Assembly: GCA_017354895.1 (NCBI GenBank)
Contig: CP071493.1
Coordinates: 3,410,001-3,474,000, forward strand
Source: Podospora comata
Lineage: Eukaryota; Ascomycota; Sordariomycetes; Sordariales; Podosporaceae
Reading direction: 5' to 3'
DNA length: 64,000 bases
Position numbers and translations under genes: made by a program. Shown here in pieces: positions 43,340 through 55,483 of the stretch. The notes under the pieces are model-generated. The model did not search any database. It was not told the DNA's origin and saw only the letters and a list, made by a program, of their open reading frames with translations. The number at the start of each line of letters is the position of its first letter. Position 1 is the stretch's first letter.

Positions 43340-43357
43340 TACACACACACACACACC
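43340..43357. repeat. (AC)n microsatellite
   Basis: An AC dinucleotide run of about nine units lies in the convergent 3' region. Confidence 0.8.
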
Positions 43358-43580
43358 CTTCACCGCAACCAACCACCAAAACTAACCCTCATCTCCATCC
43401 TTTTTTAAAAAAAAAACCACTCAATCAAATGAAACAGCTCAATCTTGGGGTATCATATTTATATTTTCGCTTCACTGTCTATCCCTGACTGAATTCCCTT
43501 ATATACTTTCCTTCCCCTTCTCACACACACAACAAACAAACAAACATATCCATCCCACAAACCCCTCCCCCTCCCCCCCC

Positions 43581-43606
43581 ACCACCATCATCATCATCAT
43601 CATCAG
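43581..43606. repeat. (ATC)n microsatellite
   Basis: About seven ATC units follow a C-rich tract. Confidence 0.85.
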
Positions 43607-44273
43607 TCCTCATTTTCCCTCCAAACCACACACACCCAATGAATCAATCTATTCCTCCCCTCCCTTCCCCTCCCCATACATACCACCTAAACTCAACCCC
43701 CCAACGCATTAAAATACTACAAAATAATACAATTCTTCTTGTTGAACCCCCCAAACCCCATTCTTTTGATCGCCTGGCCTGCCCATCCACTGATAGAGAA
43801 GATCGAAAAAACCGTAAACGCCTTGCTTGACTGAAAAACAACAACACCATCCTAACGTGATGATGTGAATGCAGATATGAAACCCTCTGGATGCTACTTC
43901 TTATTTTTTTCGGGGGGTGAAAAATGCGCAAAACCACTCGATGGGGCGGTTGGCGGGTGGTGGTAAACGGCGGAAAAAGACCAACCATCCGATGGTTGTC
44001 ATGACCATTCGAAGTGCTGTGATCAAGTGTGTCCGCTTGCCAATCCCTCCCTCCAACAAACAGCCCTACTCTCCCCGTCCCAACTCCTCTTGCTCCCAGA
44101 CCCTTGCGCATTTCCCTTCCCCAAATAAGAGGTCAACAAGACCACTCTCCCCCTCCCCACCCACTATCCACTAGTTCCTGCTTATCCCGTCCCCCCTCCT
44201 CCCACCAGAAATCCCCATGCGTCGTCCTGCTCCTAACCAGAAAAAAAAATCATCAACAACCCCCCCAAAGGCA

Positions 44274-47200
44274 CTACCTCTGCCCCCCAGCCGGAGGAGG
44301 AGGGGAAGCCTGACTAGGCGTAGCCTTAACCTTCAACTTGATAACACTCTTCTTCTTCACCGGCGGGGTCTCAACACTCCCACTCCCATTCCCCGACGAC
44401 GTCTTCGCAACAGGAGTGTGATGCTGCGGCGCCCCACTAGGCAAAGGCTTCCTCTGCTTCGGCGCAGCACTCAGCAACCCCGGCGTCCCCGTCCTCATCC
44501 CCGGGGCAGGACTAGCCCTCGACGAACTCGTCGGCGCCGGGCTCCCCCTGCTCAGCAAACTCGGCGTCGACCCACGACCGCCCACCGTAGGGGTACGACC
44601 ACGCACAGACGACGACGAATGAGCAGAAGACGACACCTTATGAAGTCCGCTACCACCTCCACCACCACCACTGCTGCTGCCAACTCCACCAAGGATTGCA
44701 GGGCGCTTAGCCACGATCGTTGAGGAGAAGGACGAGGCTGGTCCTGATCCTGAGAATGATGGTTTGTTGTTGTTGTTCTTGTTGGTCGCAGCCGCAGCCG
44801 CAGCCTTGACTTCCCGCATTTGCCGTTTTGTCTTTTCGGGAAGTCGATCCCACTGTGTGAACGGAAGCGTGACGATTTTGCTTGGCTTGCCATTCTCGGT
44901 CTTGATCTTCTTTGGTCGGACAAGGTCGTCGGCTTCGTCGCTCTTGCGCTTCTTGGCCGAAGGCTTGGGGCGCTTCTCGGCGGGAGGTTTGGCACCGTTT
45001 GTGGCTGGCTTTGGAGCAGCAGACGACGGAGCAGGTGGCGGTGTGGCATTCCTTGGGGTAGACGGGTTGCCGAGGAGAACAGAAATACGCTGGACCGCGA
45101 TAGAGTCGGAAACGACTGGGGCCGACGGGCGTGGTGTGGCTGGGGTATTAACCACTTGAGCCACAGCCGCACGAGGCATGACCGCAATGGAGTCGCTTGG
45201 TACGCTGGGCAGGATGAGCGGACCCGGAGTACCAGGTCTACTAGCGGAAAGTCCACTGAAGGAAGGTTGTCTACTGACAGAGGCACCGCTGAAAGAAGGC
45301 TTCGTACTAAGTTTGATCTTCTTGGGTTCTGGTGGTTTGATGACTGGCTCGGGTGGGGGAGGAGGTGGGGGTTCAAGGACAAGCTTCTGTCGAGGCTCGG
45401 TGCGGTATTCGGTCGTGAAGCGAATGATGCATTGCTTCTTGGTGACCCGAGAGGGATCTGGTCGGCCATTAACCAACGGAGGAGCATTGATCTCGCGCGT
45501 AGCTTTCCAGACCCTGGGATACTTAAAAGTCAAAAGGAGGTTATCCTCCGGCTCGAGCATGGCAAAGCAAAGATCTAGAAGGTTGAACTTCTCCTTGGCA
45601 CTGATCCATGTAGAGTTGACAGCCTTCCAGACAACCAGCTGCAGGTCCTCGTTCCCCTTGAGTTCCTCTTTGAGAGCGGCGAGGGCATTCTGAATACTCT
45701 GGTTGCGATTGGCATCAAGCTTTCTCTGCTGAATTTCGGCCTCGCCCTGCTCGATGACAAAACCGTCGTCCTCGACGATGGCCTGTTGTTGGTCGACCTG
45801 CTGGGCCTTGCTCTCACCGAGGGCAATGGCGGCCATGCCCTTGCAGAGAACCTTGAACAACCGGTCTCGGACAAACGGCGAGGGGTCTGTCGAGACGCTG
45901 GATAGCAACAGCTTCATTATGGCCGGTTTGGACAGCAGACCGAGCTCAACAAGGCACTCGAAAGCCTTGATGCGGACGAGGTCGATGTTGTCGTCTTGCA
46001 GATACTGAATGAACTCGAGCGGGGCGACCGGGATAACCTTGGCCTTCATGAGTCGCATCTTGCACTCCAGAGCGGCGGTCGTCCAGATGTTCTGATAGGA
46101 TGAGGTCCACTCGTCCATACGGCGATACTTGTCGATTTCCTCAATCGTCTTCTCGATGAAGCGCTTGAACTCCGCGTCCGCTTCATCGTGAACGTTCAAC
46201 GATGACAGCAGATCACGATCGCCATCGACCTTCTTAGGAATCAGGGACGTAGTCAGGGCTTGTAGTAGACACGCCACATAGGGATGATCCGAGTAGTCGT
46301 TCTCAGAATTGTCGTTGAAGAGGAGCAAGTCGAGCAAAAAGTTCCGCGCGTCCTTTGAGCACCGGCCGTTCTCCCTCGTCTTCGCAATGGCCGAGACCAT
46401 AGCACACTGAACGTGATACTGCGCCTTGTCGCTGAAATCATTCGGCATAGGCGGGAAGGTAACCGCCCCGTTCTTCCCGACCATGCGGTCGCAAAAGAAG
46501 TGCCGGAAGATCAAGATCAAGTGAGCCTTGCCGATGTAGTTCAGCTCCGGATCAGCCATCTTTGGAAGATCCTCGATGGCCATGCAGCGTATCCCGTAGT
46601 AATACCGACGGTCCATAGCCGTCCGAGTCTCAATCGTAGAGACAACACCGCTGGGCCTCGAAGCTCTGCGGAGGTAGAGCATTGAATCCTGCTGGGCGAC
46701 CACATCTCTGTCCTGCTGCAGCTGAGCAACAATCATGTACGGAGGCATGTCCGTCTTCATGGAACAGAGCCACTCAAAGTTGCAGTCCAGTCTGATCCAC
46801 TCATAGGATTCCTGATCCATCTGAGCCTGTGTAGCTTGCGACCAGTCCTGAAGGCCCCAGTCTTGCACATCCTTTTCCGTCTGGAGGACGTCGCCGAGAG
46901 CATTGTAATAAACAACGTCGTCCTCCTGGAGGTCCTTGTCGGCAGCTGAGTTGGCCGCAGCTGCCGCAGTGGCTTTCTTGGTACGCTTCATCCGCTTGTA
47001 CTTGGTGTTGTAGGCGATCTGCCAGTTGGTGGAGACCTTGTCCTTATCAGAGATGGCCATATAGTGCTCATATGGAGTACCATCGGCCTCTTGAATCCGC
47101 ACGGAAAACGGTCCAGTGAAATGCTTGGGAACCGATCCAGCCCACACATCATGCCTTAGCTCCACCAGCTCGCGGTAGAAATCTTCTTTGGTGATCTCCT

Positions 47201-49121
47201 TGGCGGTATCTTTGCTCTGCCTCTGTTCAACGGTGATATCAACATTCAGGTTCTTCTTGTTGAACTTCTGCTTGATATCGAGCTTGGGACAGCCGGCGCT
47301 GTGGATCCACTGGGCCCAGAGCTCGTCAGGCCGGTACGTGCTCATCTTTTCACAAGCTGTCCGGAACGGCTCGGCAGACAACCATGTAGTCTCATTCCTG
47401 GTGTCAATGTTCGCCGTGGAAACGATCTTGGAGATCACACGGACGATGCCTGTCGATCCTGTCATCTTGGACATCCGTTGATCGAGGATGAAGAGAACCA
47501 ACGGAGCTTTGAGGGCCATGAACTCTTGTTCAAAGTCGCCAATGTGAAGGTGCTCGCCAAGATCGTGGAGCGAAGGGCGACTAACATCTTGCTCCACCAA
47601 CTTGTCGGACAGCGTCTTCATGTGAAACCGATACCAGTTATTACCGCATATCGTTTTCATGAAAAGGTCCGTCATGAACCATTGGATGCCGATGATCAAC
47701 CAGTAGTCCGAACGCCGGTTTGGGACGATGTAAACTCCAAAGTACTGGCTAGCCAGAGCATGGACCAGCTTCCGAGTAACTTCAGTCTCCACCTCAATGA
47801 TGTCCTCGGGATAGAGAAGTCGTGTGCTGCAGAGCGATATTGAGGTTCCTGAGACCGTGTCTTGAACCATGTCCTCCACAAAGACGACCTTGTAACTATC
47901 GAATGGATAGCGTCCAAACTCGGGCGCAAAGTAGTCAGCCGCAGCCACGATAGGCTGGCAGGTATGAAGAACCTCTTCAGCACGGCCTGGGAGACAGTAT
48001 CCGTGAATCTTGGCCGCGTTGGCTCCAAGCTTCTCGTCTGCCTCTTCCGTTCTGAACTCGGACCAAAGCTGGATGTGCTCAAACGGCCCGATGGCAAAGG
48101 CGATGTGCTGGGCGGCCGCTATCGTGGACTCAAAGGTCATAATCTTCTTCTTGTCATCCAGAGGATCAATCTGCTCGCCCGTGAGATTGCCAGAGCAGAC
48201 TACGGTCATCTCCAGCATCTTGTCCTCCTCGAGCAGCCTGGAAGCTAGTGGTGGCGGCGCCGGATCTTCCCCTTGTTTTCTCTTCCTGCTGCCATTCGAG
48301 ACCAGACTCGTTGATGGCTGAGGGAGGGCAGCTGACTGCTCAAAGACATCACCCAAAGTTCGCGGGCACTTGATGGACAACTCCCAAGGATGTCTCGACC
48401 CCGGGTCATCCACGCATGGGAAGATGCAGGAAACAGCGCCAGGCTCCAGAGAGTGTCGGGTATAGACATGCGGATACCTCTTGTCTCCCTCGTCAACGCC
48501 GACGAAATGCAGGCCATCCCGGATATTTTTCGAACGGAAAGGTATAGCGATCTTATAACTATGAGCCTCAGACTGCTCCATTCCCGAAGCGGCTGCCTCG
48601 TTCTTTGCCCGTGCAAGCTCGGGCATTTGTCGGGCTTTGGCGGGCGGCTCCGACAGATACTCGCGTTTCAACGAAACCTTGAGGGATCCATCGGCGGGGA
48701 CGCAACATGGCAAAGCAGTCCGGTCGCTGTTTGGGACCTCGGGTCTCTTCAGCGGTCGCAGAGGCTGCATTCGCCGTGACATGATGTGGTGTTGTGGGGC
48801 GCCGATTTGGTACTCACGAGGAACCTGCATAAGGTCGTAGGGGTCTGAATATGATGCCTTGGTTTTGAAGCCATTAACGGTGATATTGTCGATATCAATA
48901 TCGCACTGACGAGCATCCAGCTGAATTTCTTCGAGGTCCGGCTCGATAGGGAAGATGACCATCGTAGATACTCCATGGACGCTCTTGTTCTGGAGATCGA
49001 CCTCGATCGCAACGTGCTGCTTGAGCACGACAAATGGGAGAGCCGCAACTGGTGGTGGTGGCAGATCGTCTCCTCCAAGTGTGAGGTCGCCCGCGGCGCC
49101 GTTTTCAACCGTGAGAGACAT
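44274..49121 (-). CDS. TAF2: TFIID subunit TAF2
   Basis: A single exon encodes about 1615 residues. TAF2 is the TFIID subunit that contacts promoter DNA around the initiator. I start at the ATG at 49121 (MSLTVENGAAGDLTLGG); no ATG lies further upstream in the open frame. The N-terminal half has the aminopeptidase-like fold of the M1 family: FVVLKQHVAIEVDLQNKSVH, SCIFPCVDDPGSRHPWELSI and YKVVFVEDMVQDTVSGTSIS. Where peptidases have HExxH, this protein has KLVHALASQYFG (about residue 450), so it should be catalytically dead, as TAF2 is. HEAT-like helices follow (FIQYLQDDNIDLVRIKAFEC then LVELGL). The last 300 residues are disordered and rich in Ser, Pro, Lys, ending in KKSVIKLKVKATPSQASPP. Confidence 0.95.
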   Translation of the reverse strand: MSLTVENGAAGDLTLGGDDLPPPPVAALPFVVLKQHVAIEVDLQNKSVHGVSTMVIFPIEPDLEEIQLDARQCDIDIDNITVNGFKTKASYSDPYDLMQVPREYQIGAPQHHIMSRRMQPLRPLKRPEVPNSDRTALPCCVPADGSLKVSLKREYLSEPPAKARQMPELARAKNEAAASGMEQSEAHSYKIAIPFRSKNIRDGLHFVGVDEGDKRYPHVYTRHSLEPGAVSCIFPCVDDPGSRHPWELSIKCPRTLGDVFEQSAALPQPSTSLVSNGSRKRKQGEDPAPPPLASRLLEEDKMLEMTVVCSGNLTGEQIDPLDDKKKIMTFESTIAAAQHIAFAIGPFEHIQLWSEFRTEEADEKLGANAAKIHGYCLPGRAEEVLHTCQPIVAAADYFAPEFGRYPFDSYKVVFVEDMVQDTVSGTSISLCSTRLLYPEDIIEVETEVTRKLVHALASQYFGVYIVPNRRSDYWLIIGIQWFMTDLFMKTICGNNWYRFHMKTLSDKLVEQDVSRPSLHDLGEHLHIGDFEQEFMALKAPLVLFILDQRMSKMTGSTGIVRVISKIVSTANIDTRNETTWLSAEPFRTACEKMSTYRPDELWAQWIHSAGCPKLDIKQKFNKKNLNVDITVEQRQSKDTAKEITKEDFYRELVELRHDVWAGSVPKHFTGPFSVRIQEADGTPYEHYMAISDKDKVSTNWQIAYNTKYKRMKRTKKATAAAAANSAADKDLQEDDVVYYNALGDVLQTEKDVQDWGLQDWSQATQAQMDQESYEWIRLDCNFEWLCSMKTDMPPYMIVAQLQQDRDVVAQQDSMLYLRRASRPSGVVSTIETRTAMDRRYYYGIRCMAIEDLPKMADPELNYIGKAHLILIFRHFFCDRMVGKNGAVTFPPMPNDFSDKAQYHVQCAMVSAIAKTRENGRCSKDARNFLLDLLLFNDNSENDYSDHPYVACLLQALTTSLIPKKVDGDRDLLSSLNVHDEADAEFKRFIEKTIEEIDKYRRMDEWTSSYQNIWTTAALECKMRLMKAKVIPVAPLEFIQYLQDDNIDLVRIKAFECLVELGLLSKPAIMKLLLSSVSTDPSPFVRDRLFKVLCKGMAAIALGESKAQQVDQQQAIVEDDGFVIEQGEAEIQQRKLDANRNQSIQNALAALKEELKGNEDLQLVVWKAVNSTWISAKEKFNLLDLCFAMLEPEDNLLLTFKYPRVWKATREINAPPLVNGRPDPSRVTKKQCIIRFTTEYRTEPRQKLVLEPPPPPPPEPVIKPPEPKKIKLSTKPSFSGASVSRQPSFSGLSASRPGTPGPLILPSVPSDSIAVMPRAAVAQVVNTPATPRPSAPVVSDSIAVQRISVLLGNPSTPRNATPPPAPSSAAPKPATNGAKPPAEKRPKPSAKKRKSDEADDLVRPKKIKTENGKPSKIVTLPFTQWDRLPEKTKRQMREVKAAAAAATNKNNNNKPSFSGSGPASSFSSTIVAKRPAILGGVGSSSGGGGGGSGLHKVSSSAHSSSSVRGRTPTVGGRGSTPSLLSRGSPAPTSSSRASPAPGMRTGTPGLLSAAPKQRKPLPSGAPQHHTPVAKTSSGNGSGSVETPPVKKKSVIKLKVKATPSQASPPPPAGGQR

Positions 49122-52100
49122 GGCGGGTTGCGAAATGCGATCGGATCGTGATGAAAGGTTGAGAAAGCGATTCCGAGTTGAAATGCGGATGCAGTCGCGA
49201 GATCGTGGAAGGTGGGCGAGTGTTAGCACTGCCTGCGAGAGAAAACTGTGATTGAACAGGTCGGCCTCTCAAGGCTCGCGGAGATGGGACCTGTTCAGTC
49301 GGTCATGGCAGTTCGTCAATGTGCCACGTATGGACGAGTGACGGCCGTAAAACGGGAGAATAGTGGCTTCGCTCGATGGATGATGGATGGTAGTCTCGTT
49401 GGCTGGATTTGAGATGCACGCGCGAGAGAAACCGGTGTTGGCAATGGTTTGGCGACAAAACCGGGAGCCTGAAAATTGACTGTTGTAGCGGGGAGGGAGA
49501 GAGAGCGAGAGGCGTCGTCGGTGTTGCAAAGCCAAAATTCAGAGCAGCAGCTCGCGGTTTGCGGTTTTGCGAAATGCGCCGGCGCCCCGCAACAGGGCAA
49601 GCAGTTAGTTGTTCGCCAGGCAGCACAGTGCCAGAGGTGAGGCTACAGTATCCAGTAGCAGCGCAGGCAGAACGAGTGATGGAATGGCACGGCGGAGGGT
49701 TCGCCGGGGATTGCTGCCGTCGTGGTTGACGCGATCGAGAGCCAGGCCTTGGCCCAGATGCGGAAATGGTCCCAACTCCGCTAAGCTTCAGTGGAATACT
49801 GATTACCTGCCGAAGTTTTGCCGGGGCATCTCTGATAAGATAAGCCGATAAGAGCTCCAGACTGATGTCATTGTTCACAACATCAACCATTCACTTTTCA
49901 ACATTATATATTTCATTGCTTGTTGGCTTACTGCGATAACTAATGTAGCTTCGTTATTTACGAGGGCCATTTTATTCATAACCACATTGCTTCACATTTT
50001 CCCGGGCATGGATCATAGAGTCTACAGCTAATATAAACTTTGAGAGGCAGTGACAACACTACATCCCTTGTTGATCCAGCCTCTCAAACATCGCTGGAGA
50101 ATAGGCTCGAAGATCACAGGCGACTAAGGTAATGTGATTATATGAGGTTACTCATTTGATCAACAGCAAGGCAGCTGATCGCCAAGTGGTTTTTATGACA
50201 AGGCTGGTACAATGTCCGACACCAACAGTAACTCAACTTGCACAGTATGATGGCTCAATCAGTCGTTGGGAATGGAACAGACGGAGAGAACCCAAGATAT
50301 TCGTCCAAGTAGTAAAGAGGTCAAACAGAATAAAGTATGGCAAACATCTTCCTGAGTTCTTGCTAATCAGCCCACGACACCTCTTGAAGCCCGGTTTCGT
50401 CCAGGTGCCAGAATCTTCAAAGCCATAATTTCTGCGCCGGCTGATACCCAAACACTAAACCTACACCTCACCTCCTCACTTGCGGTGAGGCATCAAACCC
50501 AGATCCCAACTCCAGCCCGGTGCCGAAAGACAGCCTCACCGTCTGCCCACCAAGTCCAGACCTCACCTTTGCCATCTTTGCGGTGAAGGAATTCTCAAAA
50601 TCAGACTTCTAGTCCCGTTTCATCCTCACCCCTCAAAAAATTGTGACGAAAAAAAGACCCACGATAGGACTCCAACAACAGCCTCAACCCAGTGCCACCT
50701 CACAAACCCCCACCACACTTTCCCCATTCAGACACAAACGAGACTTCCCATACCCGGTAGTATAGTTCATATACGTCTGCGTGTTCCTACATATGCAGGT
50801 TCAGTGAGTCACTGCCCCCCTCTCCCCATGTAAATATTCCTGCCCAATACTATTTCCCAAGCAAATGCCGATGAAACGAAACATTTTCATCCACTTCATG
50901 ACTCCTCTGGCCCGATCGTCCGGAGAAACAAAGCAACTGAAACGATGAAACATGCAGCTAGCTTTCACCTGCAGGAAACAAAACTGGATCTAGAAGAACA
51001 AGATCTCTCTCCGCCTTTATGACTCTTGTTCTTCTGCATGTCGATGTGTTGGGCTGGTTAGGAAAGTCTTGGGGTAGGTTGTGGGTGTCTGATAGCCAAT
51101 CGATGGACCGAAACACGAACTTGACAGGTGAACGGCACGTGGTTGTGGCATTTTCAGAGAAATGATTGGCTGTATTCTTGCAGCGTGGTGACAGGGGAAA
51201 AGGAACGAATCGGGACGAGGGGCAGAATCGCGAGCCATACACGACCGGGCCGCGACGGGAACGCCAGAAGATCGCGAGGTCACGGGATCTCGTGGAGCAA
51301 GAGAAACAAGTTGCTTGGAAAGATGACATTATTCCCGGGTAATTCTCGTCCAGGGAACTCGTAAGCCGGGAGAGTCGGGGAGAAAGGCTAGTACGTATAA
51401 GCGCCCGGTGAGGCGGTGCAAATGGACCCTACGTCAGATTCAAGCAAAACCGTTGACAAGAAGCAGGAGTTGAAATCGGAGACCGGAAAGGCAAACCTGA
51501 GAAACTCCGGGGTCGGAGATTCGGTCTGGCGTTCTGGCGGCTACTGAAAATCTTCAGCCATCTCAAACTGCTTGAACTGCTGCGGCCGCCGAAGGAGGAG
51601 GGGGAAAGCTGATCTGATTGACTGTGGCGGCTGTTCACGAAGCACAGCTTAACAAGCCTTTGCTTGGTAATGTTAGCGCTGGCAGCGGTGGCACAGCAGA
51701 TTGTGCTAACAGATCGTCGTAGTACTCTGCCGGATGTTACACGCGGGAGGAAGCGGGAAGATGGGCGGTTGTGGGCGCTTACAATGTCAAGCGTCAAGCG
51801 AGCTGGGCGGATCTCTCCGGGCGGCTATTTCATAGACCCAAGTCCCAGGGAGCAAAGACCGATATTGGTCTCATATCCGCAACCGCTCAACGGGCTACTA
51901 CATCGGACGCTCATAAGACAGAGCAATCTCAGCAGGCGCTCGCTTCTCTAGTGAGATTTGCGTCCAGGGAGACCCAGGACAAGACCATGACCGAAGCTTG
52001 AGGAAGAACAGGGAGATCTAGATCCGCAAATGCAAGCATGGGTAAACTCTATTCCCAAAATTAGTACATACCAAAAGAAATCATGAGGCCAGACCATGAG

Positions 52101-53694
52101 AATTGTGAGGCGGGCGTGATGCCCAAGGGTTCAAGGGTTAGAAGTGAAGCCATGTCCGGATGCCCAATATCATGTGTTGGCCGAATCCAGAGTGCAGTTG
52201 ATATCAAGTCAAGTGCGGGGTTATATGCTCGACGTTGTATGAATGAATTCTCCGAGGAAAGCCACAGGCGTGGCTGACCAGTTCTAGATGGCATCTCCCA
52301 CTCTGCAGCCCCGGATTTGTTCTCGTCTGGCCATCGCCATATCAGATGTTTGTCGCGATGGATGGCCGTGTCGTGGTTCGAGTCGCCAAAAACCGCGAAG
52401 AGCGTGGATGGTGGGACGGTGGTACGTACCGTGAAAAGAAAAGCGCGGCGGCAGCGTGTCGTCGAATGGCAGCTCAGAACCAGGAACGCTGGATGTTCCC
52501 CACAGCGAACGATTGGCGCCCGGCAGCTGGCCAGATGGACCGTTGCGCAAGCTCCATGCAAGACCATGTGTCTAAATTTGAATGACTCATAGACGCTGCA
52601 TGAAGGACCTCTCGGACCTATCAGAGGCGTGGTCTTGCATGTTCAAGTCGGTTTTCAAAAGAAAATGTTCGGGGTCTTGTTCGCTGTTTATGAGGGGAAA
52701 GAACTGAGGTTGAGAGAAGCTCTGCTGTGGGGGAGAAATGCGGGAGTTGGTGGAGAGCTTTGCGGGAGGAACGGGGAGCTTGGGCTACCAGAAACCTCTT
52801 TGTCCGTTCGAGGTCTGAATCTCGCACTGGTTCCGACATGTGCCAGACAGCGCAAAAGGGGCCGTGCGACAAGATCACAAATCTAGCGCGGCACCAAGCC
52901 ATTGTTTCCAGCGATCTCTGCTCTTTGTGTGGTGGCCATCTGATATTGAAGAGCCGCCGAGCACGGGCCACTCCCGGGTACGTACCTTGTCTAGAGACGA
53001 GAACCTCAACACCCAACCTCTAACGTGGCTGCTTTCCTCCCTCCACTACGAATCCGCTACTGCCCGGCAGACGTTGAGTGACATGATCGTTCCGGGTTGA
53101 CACCATCGCTCTCCGCGTTTCAGGTTTATTTTCATCCACTGGGAAAGCAGGGCTACCTCTGTCTGCAGCTGTGTAGGGCATGTTTGCATGTACATCCCAC
53201 TTGGGAGAAGTGGAAGACACTTGACAGCAGCCCTGCCCTTTCTGGCGGCGTGGGATTGCCGTCCTGTCCGCTCCTGGCTTGGATCGCTTCGCGGTACACG
53301 CCCTACACGCCTACCACGTCCCACACGCCCTACACACCCGCGCCCATCTCCAGATATCGCGCCCCCAGCCAGTCCCTGTGGACCTACCGGGCTGGTGCAT
53401 CATGGGCCCGCTCCAGCCGGCCACCCATGGCCTATGATCCCCCGGTTCTGATGTTCTGATCTTGCGACGAGGATAAGTATCCTCTTTTTCCCACCTCTCG
53501 TTTCTCATGTTTCCATCTCCAGTATCAGACATCACCAGTCTTCCATCATCTTTCCTTTGAAACAAAGGGCTTCTCTGGAGAGCTCGGCTTGAAGCCAACC
53601 CATCTCTTTCTGTCAACTCATACACACAACGGAGCCGGACTCCACATCGATAACTACACTAATTCTAGTAATCAACCTCCCCCAGGCAGTCACC
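49122..53694. other. 4.6 kb gene-free divergent region
   Basis: The stretch lies between the divergent TAF2 and 53695 genes. I see no protein domain, tRNA or rRNA. The TAF2 promoter should lie in the first few hundred bases. A 10-base inverted repeat lies at 50039-50088, and CACACGCCCTA-like short repeats lie near 53300-53335. The right part probably serves as the long regulatory region of the 53695 gene. Unspliced non-coding transcripts cannot be judged from sequence alone. Confidence 0.5.
50039..50088. repeat. inverted repeat, possible hairpin
   Basis: TTTGAGAGGC at 50039-50048 and GCCTCTCAAA at 50079-50088 are perfect inverted arms with a 30-base loop. Confidence 0.7.
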
Positions 53695-55483
53695 ATGGCC
53701 TCGTAAGTAAACAACAGTCGAAGTAAACAGAGGCGATCTTGGCGGCTAACATTTCTTGCCATCAATCAGTCTTGGAGAAGTCACCTTTGACTTCACATTC
53801 CCATGTGATCCTTCAACGCCTCCCAGCTTCACCTTTGACCCATCTCTTTTGGAGATCCCCTACAACCAAGGTCATGCTCGCTCCAGCTCACTTTCATCCA
53901 TCTACTCTTTCGAGTCCACACCATCAGAGCCCGTCTCGGCACCCAGCACCCGCCGGACCACCCCAGCCCGGTCTCCCATCCGGACTCATGGGCCTCTTCT
54001 CCTGCCCAAGATCCGCAGCCAGGATCAAGCCATCGGCCCTTCCGCTGCTGCCCCGGCTGCCAAGCGCCAAAGGACATCACCAACCCCAGCTGCCCCCAAC
54101 AAGAGCGCCTACCGCCCAACACACGCCCGCAGCTACACCAGCCCAGAGGCCATCTCCTTCAGCAGCTCGGTCTCTTTCACAGATGACAGCAACCCAGCAC
54201 CTCTTCTCTGCTCCCCCGTGAGCTTTGCCCACGATTCCGCCGCAAACCACTCCCGGAGAGCATCTTCCTGCAGCGTCGAAAACATCAGCTTCCCCAGCCA
54301 GGTCACATCATACCGCCCCATGCCCACATACGTGCCCGCCAGACGCACCAGCACAAGCCCCACACCGCCACCCCAACCCCAACCCCAGACCCATCTCTCC
54401 CAACCCGAACAGTACAACCTCTACCAACAATATGTCCCAAGAGCGCCATCACCATTGGCCGCTGCCGCCCCCATCGTCCCAGACATGACCCCCTCCACAA
54501 CCCTCTACTCCTACCTCACCTCCTCCAACCCAGCCCCATCCCTCGTCAGGAGCATCTCCTTCCCCCTCCGTGACCCGAACATCAAGCACTTTTGGTGGGA
54601 CGTCCGCCAGATCAGACCATGGACCAACTTCACCGCCCAGAGCCTCCTGTCTCTCCCCGGCGCGGAGTCGTGCCTTTCCACCCCGCTCTCAGCGGCTCTG
54701 CTGCCCAGCATTTCCGCCGGCGGGCAGAGACACCCCGAGACGGAGGCGGCGCTTCACGGGATCTACGCGGGGTATTACCTCCCCAAGCTGAACAATGCCC
54801 TCGCGCTGTCGTCAACACAGCCGGTGCAGCTGTCGGTGCCGAAGAAGGCTGCTGCTGGGATGAACACGGAGTGCATGTTTGTGGGCAACGTCCCCGGCGA
54901 CGAGGCCAGCGCGGCGGCGATTTTCGGGGGCAAGCCGATGGCGAGGGTGGTGGGGATTGTCAAGAGCTTCGATCGGTTCAATACCGGGATGAGGGTGGAG
55001 GGGAATGTGAAGAGGGTGGAGTACCTCCGCGGTCTTGCGCATCTGCATCATGCGATGAGGGAGCACGGGTGTAGGTATGGGTTTATTCTGACCGAGATTG
55101 AGCTTGTGGTTGTGAGGAATGGGGGGGAGAGGACGCCGCATTTTGGGTTTTTGGAGGTGACGAGTGTGCAGCTGAACAAGACTGACGATCTGGAGGGGCC
55201 GGTGGAGGCGGAGAATGCGGAGATGACGGCTTGTTTGGCGCTTTGGGGGTTGTGCATGCTGGCTGGGGATGGGGCGATGCCGGGGGAGGCGCATTGGAAG
55301 AGCGAGATCGGGGCGCCGGCGGAGGGGACGAGAAGGAAGGCTTTGGAGAGGGATGGGTGGATGCCGCAGCCGCAGTTGGCGGAGAAGAGGGAAGCGAAGA
55401 GGAGTAGGGGGTGGGTTTGGCCTGAGGATGCGGTGGGCAGGAAGGAGTTGGGGAAGAGGGGGGTTAGGTATGGGGGTTGTTAG
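53695..55483 (+). CDS. protein of unknown function with conserved C-terminal domain
   Basis: The first exon is only 8 bases (53695-53702, ATGGCCTC). A 67-base intron (GTAAGT...CAATCAG, GCTAAC branch) leads into the second exon, 53770-55483, giving about 573 residues starting MASLGEVTFDFTFPCDPSTP. Residues 1-270 are low complexity (Ser, Pro, Gln). From about 270 the sequence looks folded and well constrained: IKHFWWDVRQIRPWTNFTAQ, GIVKSFDRFNTGMRVEGNVK, YLRGLAHLHHAMREHGCRYG and FILTEIELVVVRNG. The alternation of a strand ending in ILTE and a following helix hints at a nuclease-like fold such as PD-(D/E)XK, but I cannot confirm it. It has the look of a conserved filamentous-fungal protein without a name. 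A start at a later ATG is possible if the mini-exon is wrong. Confidence 0.78.

Larger units (their letters stand above)
42735..44273. other. convergent 3' region, low complexity
   Basis: About 1.5 kb lies between two convergent genes. It has T runs, AC and ATC microsatellites and C-rich tracts, and no recognisable gene. Confidence 0.55.

Noticed and set aside
52360-52390. GGTTCGAGTC, possible tRNA
   Set aside because: No matching A box or cloverleaf.
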